From assembly GCA_016875255.1 (NCBI GenBank), contig VGRU01000006.1, positions 1 to 42,970 of the forward strand: DNA of 42,970 nucleotides, in the 5' to 3' direction. The notes under the pieces were generated by a model. The model was not told where the DNA came from. It saw only the letters and a program-made list of their open reading frames with translations, and ran no database searches. Positions 6,951-14,443 of the stretch are shown piece by piece. This DNA is from Deltaproteobacteria bacterium (GTDB lineage: Bacteria; Desulfobacterota; BSN033; UBA1163). The translations under genes were made by a program, and so were the position numbers. The number at the start of each line of letters is the position of its first letter. Positions within the stretch are counted from its first letter, which is position 1.

Positions 6951-8034
6951 TTCCGACCTCCTTTTGTAATTTTTTGTTAAGTTTTTCATGCTTGACATTT
7001 AGAACTTCAACCAGAGTCTCCTTTTGCACATCATTTAAAATCTCAGGAGGAATTAGACTCTTATCCAAGCTCTGACGTTTCTGAAGCGAAAGTGAAACAA
7101 GGTAGCCGTTTGACTTGCCCTGCTTGCACTCCTTCGTCTTCATTACCTCCTTGATCGCGTCCTTCACCTCGTCAAGAGTTTTCTCGGTCCGTTTTTTAAA
7201 GTCTGTAAGGCGCACATAGTCCGTTACAATTTCCTCAATTTCGGACAGATCGGCTCTTTCAGTAAAAGACGAAAATTCTTCCTCATACAGGGAGTCGCAC
7301 GTCTGACTGAACCCGCAGTAGCTGCAATGCCAATCCCCCGGATCATATTGCCTTGGAGGAAGTGACTTTTCAGTTCTGTGGCGCTCCACTTCCGCAAACC
7401 TCTCCATCGCATGTCTGTAAAGTCCTGAAAACTCCAAGCCATCCCTCCTTGTTCCGTCGCTTTTGACGACATCGAGAACCCTGATCACGTCTGAAGCAAT
7501 GTCGTAATCTACAAGAAACTCTAAATACTGGGAGGTGTTTTTGTTCTTGATCAAAAGCACTCCCTCTTTGATATCCGGCTGGACCCTTGTAAGCCCAACA
7601 AAATAGAAGGCCATCTGGGTCAGATAATCCAGGGGAAATTGCTCATGAGCATACCTCTCAAACGTGAAGTGGTTTATAGCCTTGTGTTCGAAAAGGCGAT
7701 CCACACCAGCGAGGTCCGTCAAAATGCCGTCAATTTTGCCCTTGATCATGAAAGGGACTCCATTGTGGATGGTCTCACCGCACTCCACTACCATTTGCTC
7801 GCTGTGAACCTGGAAAGAAGACTTTCTCAGGAAGTCCAGCGTTAATTCTTCGTGCCAAGAGGAATCATCCATGACCGCATAGAAGCGATCACCCAACAAC
7901 CTTCCCCTGTAATTCTGGGCCTGGTAACACATCGCCCGTAAACACCTCTCCAAACCGGCATTGGATGGTCTGGGGTAGTAAGGGGTTTCGTCCTTCTCAA
8001 AGCCCGCCACTTTCAAGATAATCTCTGCAATCAT
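6943..8034 (-). CDS. PD-(D/E)XK exonuclease, Cas4/RecB-like
   Basis: This 363-residue protein starts MIAEIILKVAGFEKDE; the ATG has an ideal AGGAGGTGAG site and overlaps the preceding stop as ATGA. The nuclease core is complete: H61, D102 (GKIDGIL), E116-H-K118, then the QxxxY motif (Q140-Y144). Cysteines at 31, 237, 240 and 246 (C..CxxCxxxxxC) match the layout of Cas4/AddB-type nucleases that hold an iron-sulfur cluster. It should degrade or trim DNA ends. A coiled helical segment (about 265-320) forms the tail. With the Gp3-like protein it resembles the exonuclease-plus-partner pairs of phage recombination modules. Confidence 0.8.
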   Translation of the reverse strand: MIAEIILKVAGFEKDETPYYPRPSNAGLERCLRAMCYQAQNYRGRLLGDRFYAVMDDSSWHEELTLDFLRKSSFQVHSEQMVVECGETIHNGVPFMIKGKIDGILTDLAGVDRLFEHKAINHFTFERYAHEQFPLDYLTQMAFYFVGLTRVQPDIKEGVLLIKNKNTSQYLEFLVDYDIASDVIRVLDVVKSDGTRRDGLEFSGLYRHAMERFAEVERHRTEKSLPPRQYDPGDWHCSYCGFSQTCDSLYEEEFSSFTERADLSEIEEIVTDYVRLTDFKKRTEKTLDEVKDAIKEVMKTKECKQGKSNGYLVSLSLQKRQSLDKSLIPPEILNDVQKETLVEVLNVKHEKLNKKLQKEVGNV

Positions 8035-8183
8035 CCTCTCACCTCCTTTAAACTTGGCCTTCCAAAGCACCTCTGAAAGAAAAGGCTCAATGTAAGGCAT
8101 AAAATGAGTGAAACCCTCCGCCCCACCACCTTTCGGAGGCGGTAATGAAGACACACCACTTTGTTGTAAAACCACGTTCTCAT
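8031..8183 (-). CDS. Small basic ORF overlapping both neighbours
   Basis: This is a 50-residue ORF starting MRTWFYNKVVCLHYRLRK after GGAGG. It overlaps the upstream stop and the downstream start by ATGA at both ends, which argues that it is translated in an operon. A hydrophobic stretch (SLILCLTLSLFF) may be one membrane helix. I do not recognise it. The alternative is that it is only a spacer and the nuclease is translated from its own strong site. Confidence 0.4.
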   Translation of the reverse strand: MRTWFYNKVVCLHYRLRKVVGRRVSLILCLTLSLFFQRCFGRPSLKEVRG

Positions 8184-8353
8184 CCTTTTCCTCCTTTCGT
8201 TTTCAACCTTTTCCTGACTGCCCGGTCCTTCTTTGAGAGGAACCGGCACGAATACTCCTCTCCAATCCTTTTCAGGTGAGAGCATCCGTGAGCCTCACAG
8301 ATCGAGACGTTCAGCCTGCACTCCCTCTTGTCGCAGTAAATAAAATGATTCAC
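8180..8353 (-). CDS. Small cysteine-rich protein
   Basis: A GTG start after AAAGGAGGG gives a 57-residue protein beginning MNHFIYCDKRECRLNVSICE. Five cysteines (C7, C12, C19, C24, C36) and nearby histidines suggest a zinc- or iron-sulfur-binding mini-protein, and the tail is basic (RKRLKTKGGKG), fitting nucleic-acid contact. Its TGA overlaps the next ORF's ATG. It is the first gene of the minus-strand nuclease operon. The family is not recognised. Confidence 0.55.
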   Translation of the reverse strand: MNHFIYCDKRECRLNVSICEAHGCSHLKRIGEEYSCRFLSKKDRAVRKRLKTKGGKG

Positions 8354-8481
8354 CGCACCAACCCTCCTTTCTGAAACTATCTCTAACTACTTTCCCGAGA
8401 AGCCGATTAAAGCAGATTAACTTCCCGTAATCCTTTGACCTTTCTTGGATTCATCTCTCCTTTCTCCCTGGTTTAGGTAAT

Positions 8482-8525
8482 AAAAAAGCCGATACCTTTT
8501 CCGCCTTGAAGCGAAGATACCGGCT
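8482..8525 (-). promoter_or_regulatory. Leader hairpin with U-tract (possible attenuator)
   Basis: On the minus strand AGCCG and CGGCT enclose an inner CGC/GCG mini-stem and are followed by six T. It stands 129 bases ahead of the first minus-strand gene and points into it, so it lies in the 5' leader rather than at a gene end. It could be a conditional terminator. The pairing in the middle is poor (repeated GGTATC on both arms), so the claim is tentative. Confidence 0.35.
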
Positions 8526-8570
8526 ACGGTCGAGCCTTCATTGGCTCAGATTTTCGAATTCTCTACCAAA

Positions 8571-8626
8571 AATACTTTATGATTTAGTATTACTTTAAAA
8601 AGGGAGCCGGAAAGGATCGACTAAAT
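8571..8626 (+). promoter_or_regulatory. Operator region upstream of the coupling ATPase gene
   Basis: AATACT (8571-8576) and AGTATT (8586-8591) form an inverted repeat within AGTATTACTTTA, a 12-mer found nearly unchanged twice more at 14353-14364 and inverted at 14386-14397. TCGACTAAAT (8617-8626) abuts the start codon and recurs exactly at 14313-14322. A shared regulator binding here is an inference. Confidence 0.5.
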
Positions 8627-9997
8627 ATGAGCTTCAAGGAACTTTGCGAAATCAATCAAATGGCGAAGTCGGAAAAAGATCGAAGGAAGTCGAAAAACCC
8701 GAAAGGTCACACACTCATCGGACACGGCGTTGAACTCTCAAAGCTCCAGAAAGAAACAACGATAGCGATTCCGGACGGAGACCGGAGCGGTCACTTCGGC
8801 TGTTTCGGCACAACCAGGACGGGAAAGACCAAACTGACTGAAAATATCGTGGAGCAGGACATCTTAAAGGGGTTCAATGTCGTGGTCATCGACCCAAAAG
8901 GAGACATCGAACTCTTCAGCCGCGTGATCCAGGCATCGGCTGAGGCTGGACGGCTGGAAGACGTGATGTTTCTCTCTCCTATCTTTACCGACTACTCCAT
9001 CATGCTCGACCCCCTCGCTTACTACTACATGGAGGACGAACTTGTTGACCACGTGATCTCAGGAATTAAAGCCAAAGAGGATTACTTTATCGCCATCGCT
9101 TATGAGGTGACCCAGGCGGTTATTTCGGGTCTTGCCCTTCAGTCAAAGATCAGAGGGGAGAAGCTGAATATTAACTTCTACGATGTAAAGTCAAGGAGCG
9201 ACTGGTATAACCTCAAAAAATTCAAAGAAGCCCTCGAAAATCTCCCAGGGAGCGAGGAGGTTACGAGTAATATCGAACAGATACTTAGCTCTCCGCCGGA
9301 CTTCTTCTCTAAGGTTTCTTCTTCTCTCCGAACAACGCTTTCGGCCCTGACCTCAGGGAGCACGGGGAGGATCATAGGAAAAAGTCTTGTCAATGAATTC
9401 GTCAAGAGGTTTGAAGAAGGAAAAGGCGTTATCCTGATATGCAACACAGGCTCAATGCTCGCAAGAAGAACAGCCCATATCATCGGAAGGGTTCTCGTCT
9501 CCATGATCCAGTCGATGATCGGGAGATTCTATGCCTCAGGAAGAAAGCTTGATCCCCCGCTCTGCATTCATATAGACGAGGGACATAACATACTTTACAA
9601 GGGGATTGAGGAGTTGTTTTCAAAAGGAGGAGCCGCCAATGTATATGTCCACTTCTACACCCAATCTCTTGCCCAAATAGAGGAAGAAGTCGGACTTGAG
9701 TCGGCAAAGAGCATTATCGACAACATTAACACCTGGGTTTACATGCTCGTCAACCATCCGGAGACGGCCAAGTTTATCGAAGAATCATCGCCGATGGTCA
9801 AGAAATTTCAGCCCATCCTCTCCTTCGGCGGAGGAATCACGGTAAGGGAGATCGAAGAGAACCAGATTATTTTACAGAATGTCCTTAGGCTTCCAAAGAG
9901 ACACTTCTATATGAGAAGTTATGGGAAGATTTACAGGGGGGTGACCGAGGACGTAAGCCCTCCCTATGTCAAGGTAGAGTTTCCACACCTTTCCTGA
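8627..9997 (+). CDS. TraD/VirD4-type coupling ATPase
   Basis: This 456-residue P-loop ATPase resembles the TraD/VirD4/TraG coupling proteins that feed DNA to a conjugation channel. Walker A is GTTRTGKT at 61-68, FNVVVIDPKGD lies at 83-93 as in this class, and Walker B is LCIHIDEGHN at 312-321. NTGSML and the later HFYTQSLAQIE also fit. Unlike classical VirD4 it has no amino-terminal membrane helices, so it would have to be recruited by another protein, perhaps one of the small membrane proteins encoded opposite. It is a single gene convergent with the 10013-14278 operon. The family could also be a VirB4- or HerA-like translocase. The ribosome site is poor (AGGGAGCCGGAAAGG lies further upstream). 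Confidence 0.75.
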   Translation: MSFKELCEINQMAKSEKDRRKSKNPKGHTLIGHGVELSKLQKETTIAIPDGDRSGHFGCFGTTRTGKTKLTENIVEQDILKGFNVVVIDPKGDIELFSRVIQASAEAGRLEDVMFLSPIFTDYSIMLDPLAYYYMEDELVDHVISGIKAKEDYFIAIAYEVTQAVISGLALQSKIRGEKLNINFYDVKSRSDWYNLKKFKEALENLPGSEEVTSNIEQILSSPPDFFSKVSSSLRTTLSALTSGSTGRIIGKSLVNEFVKRFEEGKGVILICNTGSMLARRTAHIIGRVLVSMIQSMIGRFYASGRKLDPPLCIHIDEGHNILYKGIEELFSKGGAANVYVHFYTQSLAQIEEEVGLESAKSIIDNINTWVYMLVNHPETAKFIEESSPMVKKFQPILSFGGGITVREIEENQIILQNVLRLPKRHFYMRSYGKIYRGVTEDVSPPYVKVEFPHLS

Positions 9998-10012
9998 TCC
10001 GCCCCCTCGTGG

Positions 10013-10732
10013 TCACTTCCACTCTTTCTCCCGGTCAATTGCTTCCATTGTCTTTCTTGAACTGATAAAGATGCTGATGAGGGGAATGCCGATCATGAGA
10101 AGGGTTGTAAAGATGACAAAGTATGCAGAGGAAAGAAAAACCGGCCTGAACCCAAGCAGAAATGTATAGATTCCTTCAAGGGAGGCATGTTTTATAAAGG
10201 GCCGAAGCTTAAGGAGGTTTCGCGAAAGGAAATCAGGCGACAAGATGAGGAAGTATGTCGTGTGGAAAAGAATGAACATGATAACCATCTTCAATACTGC
10301 GCCTATAATAAACCCTCCCACCAGGTTTTTAATGGCCGACTTTGAAATGCTGCCTATATAGTATTTGCCGGTGAAGGCAACGAAAACCGAATACGCTACG
10401 GAAAAACTTATCGCAAGGATGAGGGCAAAAGCCTTATCGAAAAAGGAAGGCGCATAGGCTCCAAAGATGGGAATATATCTCTGGAAAACTCCGAAGGCAA
10501 AGGGCAAAAGAAGGGCGCTGACCACCCCGCTCAAAAAAGCCGCCTTAAAACCAACCTCAAAGAAGGAGAGCTTTCCGCCGATGGTGAAAAAATCCTCAGG
10601 GATCGGACTCCCGGTGCGCTCAACAACATAGTACTGCTGAATCTCCGAGAGGGCGTCGATCAGACCCCTGGGCTTTGCAGCATTGGGCTGGCTCCCGAGA
10701 AATACATCATCCCTCTTTTCCGCCTTTGACAT
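10013..10732 (-). CDS. Multi-pass membrane protein of the transfer region
   Basis: The 239-residue product starts MSKAEKRDDVFLGSQPNAAK. The start was chosen because its ATG overlaps the upstream stop as TAATG; the longer in-frame reading has no site. A soluble head of about 60 residues is followed by five or so hydrophobic segments (about 66-90, 100-122, 135-165, 172-190, 205-228). I do not recognise the family. Its place at the end of an operon with an HD protein and facing a coupling ATPase makes a role in the DNA-transfer membrane complex plausible but unproven. Confidence 0.65.
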   Translation of the reverse strand: MSKAEKRDDVFLGSQPNAAKPRGLIDALSEIQQYYVVERTGSPIPEDFFTIGGKLSFFEVGFKAAFLSGVVSALLLPFAFGVFQRYIPIFGAYAPSFFDKAFALILAISFSVAYSVFVAFTGKYYIGSISKSAIKNLVGGFIIGAVLKMVIMFILFHTTYFLILSPDFLSRNLLKLRPFIKHASLEGIYTFLLGFRPVFLSSAYFVIFTTLLMIGIPLISIFISSRKTMEAIDREKEWK

Positions 10733-10986
10733 TAACCCCACCACCAGAACATAATCGCCATAAGACCGCCAAAATACGCGATAAAGACCGAAAGAACAAA
10801 AAAGCCTATTCCGAGACCGAGACGCCTCCTGTAAACGCCGAACCACAGGGAGAAAATCAAGAAGAAAGAGGCCAGAAGCCTTGCCCAAAAACCCGAAAGA
10901 AGGGTCGCAAAAAGGTATCGCCAAAAAGAGAGATATTCACCCTGGGAGAAACGCTTAAGGGGATCAAACATTTCAAAAAAGTCCAT
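10732..10986 (-). CDS. Small two-helix membrane protein
   Basis: This 84-residue protein starts MDFFEMFDPLKRFSQGEYL after GAGGAG. Two hydrophobic helices (about 32-50 and 56-82) end in a Trp-rich tail. Its size and layout are like VirB3-type or other small conjugation components, but sequence alone does not settle this. It is coupled to the next gene through a one-base stop/start overlap. Confidence 0.65.
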   Translation of the reverse strand: MDFFEMFDPLKRFSQGEYLSFWRYLFATLLSGFWARLLASFFLIFSLWFGVYRRRLGLGIGFFVLSVFIAYFGGLMAIMFWWWG

Positions 10987-11004
10987 AAACTCCTCGATCT
11001 GATA

Positions 11005-12273
11005 TTACTTTTTGACCGGAACTACGCTGCGGATAATCTCAAGGTATCCCTCCTTCCGCCTCTCTATCTCGTGGGGGATTCCAAATGCCTCTATCTTCAG
11101 GGGAACAAGAAACATCTTCTTCTTGAACCTTTCGGATTGAATCTCATAGGGCCTTCCCCAATACGACTCTCCTATGTCGTCCGAAAGGGCTTTGGCCTGT
11201 CTCAGGCTCTCAACCACCCTCTTGATCGCCTCCTCCTTACTGGAAGACCTCAGGAGTTTCATGTCGATAATCTTCTTTTCGGAGGCAAACTTCCTTGCGC
11301 TTTCGTAAAGGAAATCGGGCTGGCAGTAAACCTGAGAACCAAAAGAGAACGCCTTCCACCTGTTTCCCGTCTGGATGACATTTATATCAATTTTTAGAAT
11401 CTCAAGGAATTGTTTCACATCAAACCATTGGCTCCACTCCATTGTTTTGAGATCCTGGCTATAAAGCCCTATCTCGGTCTCCCTCGCCATGGAATCCGCC
11501 TGCTTGAGCAGGAGGGCGAAGGAATTTTTTGACGACTTATGGTGATCCCTTATGGAATCAACGGCGGTTCTCAGCCAGGAGGGTTCCTTTTGGGAGAAGA
11601 TTTCCGCCAGCTTCTGAGCGCCGACCAGGGGGTGATCCGCCCTTGCGTAAAGACCGCTCTCCCGTAGAGCGGCAATCTTGCCGAGATCGTGCCCGAAGGA
11701 GACGACAAGGGACATCGGGATGAGATTCTCATAGTCCTTGTAGGTTTTCTTGATGAGCTTTAGCATGATCCTTGCCACGTTTGAGCTATGTTCCCGGAGA
11801 GTGACTTTCTCAAGAATCTGCCTCACACTGTAAATCTCGTCAGACTCGCTGTCTTTACCGGTCATTGTAGTGACAACCGAAGGACAGCTTCCATGATGAT
11901 CGAGAAGCTCGAGGATAGCGAGGAACCCATCCACCGCTCCCTGGGTTTCAAAGATGGACTTGTAAGGCTCGAAGAATTCGGAGAGCATCTCCTGGGAAAA
12001 GAACTTTCTCTCCTTTCCGGGAACTGCTTCCCCTGGTTGAGTTTTTTCGACTGGTTGTGTCTCTTCGACTTTTTTAGTCGAGCTTGATCGAGCCTTCCTT
12101 GGCTTTTCTTCAACAGTCGAGGTCTCTTGGGCAAGCTCAATATTATCGGGGGTTTGAATAAAACCATGATTGTACTTGAGCCAGACGGCGCTCAGTTCAG
12201 AGATGGTTATCTTTATCTCACCATGTTGTTCTGAAAAAAAGGGGGTTGTGAACCATTTCAGGAAACGGAGCAT
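11005..12273 (-). CDS. HD-domain protein (possible MOBH/TraI_2-type relaxase relative)
   Basis: The 422-residue protein has an HD metal-binding domain with EHSSNVARIMLKL, the signature SFGHDLGKIAAL (about 194-205), DHPLVGAQKLAE and IRDHHKSS, which supply the expected His/Asp ligands. A charged, Lys/Glu/Pro-rich linker (about 48-90) precedes it. A C-terminal region (about 310-420) ends in EIIRSVVPVKK. HD domains hydrolyse phosphoesters; in MOBH relaxases (TraI_2) an HD-type domain makes the nick. With a coupling ATPase next door that role is attractive, but a nucleotide phosphohydrolase is equally allowed. It starts after GGAGGAGG and overlaps the preceding gene by 16 bases. Confidence 0.6.
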   Translation of the reverse strand: MLRFLKWFTTPFFSEQHGEIKITISELSAVWLKYNHGFIQTPDNIELAQETSTVEEKPRKARSSSTKKVEETQPVEKTQPGEAVPGKERKFFSQEMLSEFFEPYKSIFETQGAVDGFLAILELLDHHGSCPSVVTTMTGKDSESDEIYSVRQILEKVTLREHSSNVARIMLKLIKKTYKDYENLIPMSLVVSFGHDLGKIAALRESGLYARADHPLVGAQKLAEIFSQKEPSWLRTAVDSIRDHHKSSKNSFALLLKQADSMARETEIGLYSQDLKTMEWSQWFDVKQFLEILKIDINVIQTGNRWKAFSFGSQVYCQPDFLYESARKFASEKKIIDMKLLRSSSKEEAIKRVVESLRQAKALSDDIGESYWGRPYEIQSERFKKKMFLVPLKIEAFGIPHEIERRKEGYLEIIRSVVPVKK

Positions 12274-12758
12274 GAAGCGTCCTCCTCCCTAAGAATCGCA
12301 TTTAGCTTCCGGAGAACAACCTCTTTCTGCCCCTCCGAAATGTCCTGAATTGATTTTTTTCCGGGAATCTCATTCTTCTCTCTATCCCTGAAGGTGGTAA
12401 GTCTCAGGAGGAGTTCTTTTTCTGGTTCAGCCAGCTTTTGGGATGCCTTTGAAAGCAGATAAGAAATCTTTTCATCAAGAATCTCGAAAATGGAAAGCTC
12501 CACCGCCTCTTTCTCCATGAGCTCGAAGAGCCTTAAAACTATATAACGATTCCTCTTTGCCCGGAGTAGAACATTCGTCATCCCTCTCTTAATGCTGATC
12601 GATCTGACCTTCGCCTCGAAAGAGAGGTCATCGAGACCGACTCTCCTCTTTTCATCCTTCGCCTCATTGACCAGACCTCCGGGGTCCTCGCAGAGAAGCT
12701 TTATGGATAACGCACCGTGAAGAACTGAATAGCTCATTATTTTAACTTTAACTTTCAT
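12258..12758 (-). CDS. Hypothetical helical protein
   Basis: This 166-residue protein begins MKVKVKIMSYSVLHGALSIK after AGGAGACGCC. The first 70 residues look like beta strands (KVKVKIMSY, IKLLCEDPG, VRSISIKRGMTN); the rest is helical and rich in Leu, Glu and Lys. No catalytic motif is seen and the family is not recognised. It lies eight bases after the replication-protein gene and overlaps the HD gene, so it belongs to the same transcript. Confidence 0.65.
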   Translation of the reverse strand: MKVKVKIMSYSVLHGALSIKLLCEDPGGLVNEAKDEKRRVGLDDLSFEAKVRSISIKRGMTNVLLRAKRNRYIVLRLFELMEKEAVELSIFEILDEKISYLLSKASQKLAEPEKELLLRLTTFRDREKNEIPGKKSIQDISEGQKEVVLRKLNAILREEDASCSVS

Positions 12759-12766
12759 GGCGTCTC

Positions 12767-13609
12767 CTATAGGCTGTCCATTAAATGTTTCAGCTTCTTC
12801 TTGTTTCCCTCCCAGTCTATGGACTCTATTTCCATCTCAACCCTCATTCTCTCCTCTTCCGTTTCCCGTTTCTTTTTCCGCCTCGCCTCCTCTCTCTCCC
12901 GAAAGGATGGGAATGGGCCATCTATTGCGAGAGATTTAATATAAGCCAGGGGGGATTTTACGAGATGCGGCTTGATCTCTCCACTTCCTACCTTCCAGAG
13001 AAGGTAATCGACCTTTTCGGGTTCTTTTAGGAGAAGGTTCTGGGGGAAGGAGTTCTGTGGAAAAATCTTTTTTAACCCGGATAAAAGTCTCTCTTTCGAT
13101 TCAGCCGAATATGTCTGAGCTTCTTCGTTGTGCTTCGATCGTTGAGAGAGAGATTGTCTAGTTAAAGATTGTATATTAGAGATTGTGTCTTTCCTTTTTG
13201 CATGGGTACCTCTTTCATTTTTGCATGGGGGGTCTTTCATTTTTGCATGGGTCGAGTCGGCAAACTTCAACTTATAAAATCCTATTTTCCCTCTTTTGGG
13301 GCCGGAAATCCGTTCAATGAAACCCATCTCCTCGAGCTTTTTAAGTGAATAAGCAATCGCCCTTGTCCCTAACCCTGTGCCTTTATCCAACCACGTGCCG
13401 TCCTGTCTCCGAATCCCTTGCTGGAATTGTTTGTAGGAGATTCTGTCTCCCGTCTTCTGCCAGCCAAAAGTATGACGCACGATATACCATAAAACCTTAA
13501 ACTCAGCCCCTGTGAGTTCATGAACCCAACCATTCATCAAGGTGGGAAAATTCCATGTCTGTTTTTCAGGCGGAAAGCCATCAAATTTTCCATCGGTCTT
13601 ACTGTTCAT
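12767..13609 (-). CDS. Phage replication protein O-like winged-helix protein
   Basis: The 280-residue product starts MNSKTDGKFDGFPPEKQTWN after GGAGGTGG, preferred over an upstream ATG. Residues 20-115 carry a winged-helix domain of the phage O/DnaD replication type: PTLMNGWVHELTGAEFKVLW, FGWQKTGDRISYKQF, a recognition-helix segment RAIAYSLKKLEEMGFIER and the wing GKIGFYKLKF. The middle (about 118-153) is low-complexity and coincides with DNA repeats that look like iterons. The C-terminal part (about 165-230, then a charged coiled segment) would bind a helicase or loader in lambda-type systems. This suggests the element replicates autonomously at some stage. The protein is about the size of lambda O. 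Confidence 0.7.
   Translation of the reverse strand: MNSKTDGKFDGFPPEKQTWNFPTLMNGWVHELTGAEFKVLWYIVRHTFGWQKTGDRISYKQFQQGIRRQDGTWLDKGTGLGTRAIAYSLKKLEEMGFIERISGPKRGKIGFYKLKFADSTHAKMKDPPCKNERGTHAKRKDTISNIQSLTRQSLSQRSKHNEEAQTYSAESKERLLSGLKKIFPQNSFPQNLLLKEPEKVDYLLWKVGSGEIKPHLVKSPLAYIKSLAIDGPFPSFREREEARRKKKRETEEERMRVEMEIESIDWEGNKKKLKHLMDSL
13151..13255 (-). repeat. Iteron-like direct repeats inside the replication gene (candidate origin)
   Basis: Three near-identical 18-base copies of TCTTTCATTTTTGCATGGG-type sequence start at 13188, 13211 and 13233 (plus-strand view), spaced 23 and 22 bases, about two helical turns. The first differs at one base. Beside them lie three AGATTGT copies (13151, 13166, 13180) in an AT-rich stretch. 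Because the spacing is not a multiple of three, the same DNA is read in different codon frames (THAKMKD versus PCKNERG), so conservation is of DNA, not protein. Confidence 0.7.
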
Positions 13610-13650
13610 TCCACCTCCTTTTGAATTGAGTTTAGTCGAGCTCTTTCGAC

Positions 13651-14091
13651 TCATACCCAGGGGGCTCCGGCCCCTGATAGCCTCATCTCATCAATTAAAA
13701 CCTCAACCGGAAAAACCCTGCCCAATATACTCAAATCAACAACCGCCACGCTATCCATGCCGGACCTCGCTTTTGGACACGGGGCAGGCAGCCTCCTCAC
13801 AATTCCTTTGAAGTCCTTGTAGACCCCGGAGGTGATCTCAACCAGGCTACCGGCTTTTATCTCTTCACCCGATTTCTCCTTGGGGTGGAGGAGCCTCTCC
13901 GTCTCTTCTCCGGTTACCTCAATCACCCCCCGAATGTAGGTTTTAAGTTCAAATTGGAGCTGCGGAGATGGTCTGTTATTGCAAACCAGAAACCCCTTCT
14001 CAGGGATCGAATGGACTTCAAGACCGTGCTTTTTGAGAATCGAGCCTATAAGATTCTCCTTCCCCCTTGCTATTTTTATAAGATAAGCCAT
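13651..14091 (-). CDS. NusG/Spt5-like protein with KOW domain
   Basis: This 146-residue protein has an amino-terminal NGN-like part (MAYLIKIARGKENLIGSILK, GFLVCNNRP, IRGVIEVTG) and a C-terminal KOW domain: AGSLVEITSGVYKDFKGIVRR and VAVVDLSILGRVFPVEVLID. This is the layout of NusG/Spt5, closer in feel to the archaeal Spt5 type than to LoaP. Housekeeping NusG is not carried on mobile elements, so this is likely a specialised elongation or antitermination factor for the element's own long operon. The start follows GGGGGG but overlaps the upstream gene by 74 bases on paper, so one of the two ends may be mis-set. Confidence 0.7.
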   Translation of the reverse strand: MAYLIKIARGKENLIGSILKKHGLEVHSIPEKGFLVCNNRPSPQLQFELKTYIRGVIEVTGEETERLLHPKEKSGEEIKAGSLVEITSGVYKDFKGIVRRLPAPCPKARSGMDSVAVVDLSILGRVFPVEVLIDEMRLSGAGAPWV

Positions 14092-14278
14092 ATGCCCCCC
14101 TCTGATCTTTAATGGTTTTTGAATTCAGCCACGCCTCAAAGTCCTCAACCCTAAACCTTATCCCCCTTCTTGAAAATCTGACGCAGGATATCCTCCTCCT
14201 GGCCACAAGGCTGTAAACAGCCTGCCTGGAAATCTTTAGAACCTCAGCCACTTGTTTTACCGTTAAAAGCTCTTCCAA
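14018..14278 (-). CDS. Excisionase/MerR-type helix-turn-helix protein
   Basis: The product (about 86 residues) reads LEELLTVKQVAEVLKISRQA, then VYSLVARRRISCVRFSRRG and IRFRVEDFEAWL, a complete excisionase-family (HTH_17) helix-turn-helix with wing. TTG at 14278 is chosen because GGAGG lies seven bases ahead; the GTG at 14284 is too close to it. The residues after about 58 overlap the KOW gene and may be dispensable. It is the first gene of the long minus-strand operon, next to the repeated operator-like motifs. It could be the DNA-binding regulator or excision factor of the element. Confidence 0.75.
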   Translation of the reverse strand: MEELLTVKQVAEVLKISRQAVYSLVARRRISCVRFSRRGIRFRVEDFEAWLNSKTIKDQRGAYGLSYKNSKGEGESYRLDSQKARS

Positions 14279-14311
14279 GGACACACCTCCTTTGTCGAAT
14301 GTCGAATAAAA

Positions 14312-14397
14312 CTCGACTAAATCAGTTTTTTTATTAATTCTTATTCTAAATCAGTATTACTTTTTTCGGACTATTCAACATCTCCAAAAGTAATACT
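14312..14397. promoter_or_regulatory. Divergent operator region with shared motifs
   Basis: CTCGACTAAA (14312-14321) recurs on the other strand at 13631-13640, ahead of the replication gene, and at 12073-12082. AGTATTACTTTT (14353-14364) and its inverse AAAAGTAATACT (14386-14397) form an inverted repeat 21 bases apart and match the site at 8586-8597. The region separates the HTH operon from the plus-strand cargo operon and is AT-rich. Confidence 0.5.
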
Positions 14398-14443
14398 CTA
14401 ATGAAAAACAGTCAGAGAAGGTTCGATCACGGGAGGCTCAGAT

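Noticed and set aside
13151..13255. Considered as a CRISPR-like repeat array
   Set aside because: Only three copies with almost no spacer sequence, located inside a coding region; iterons fit better.
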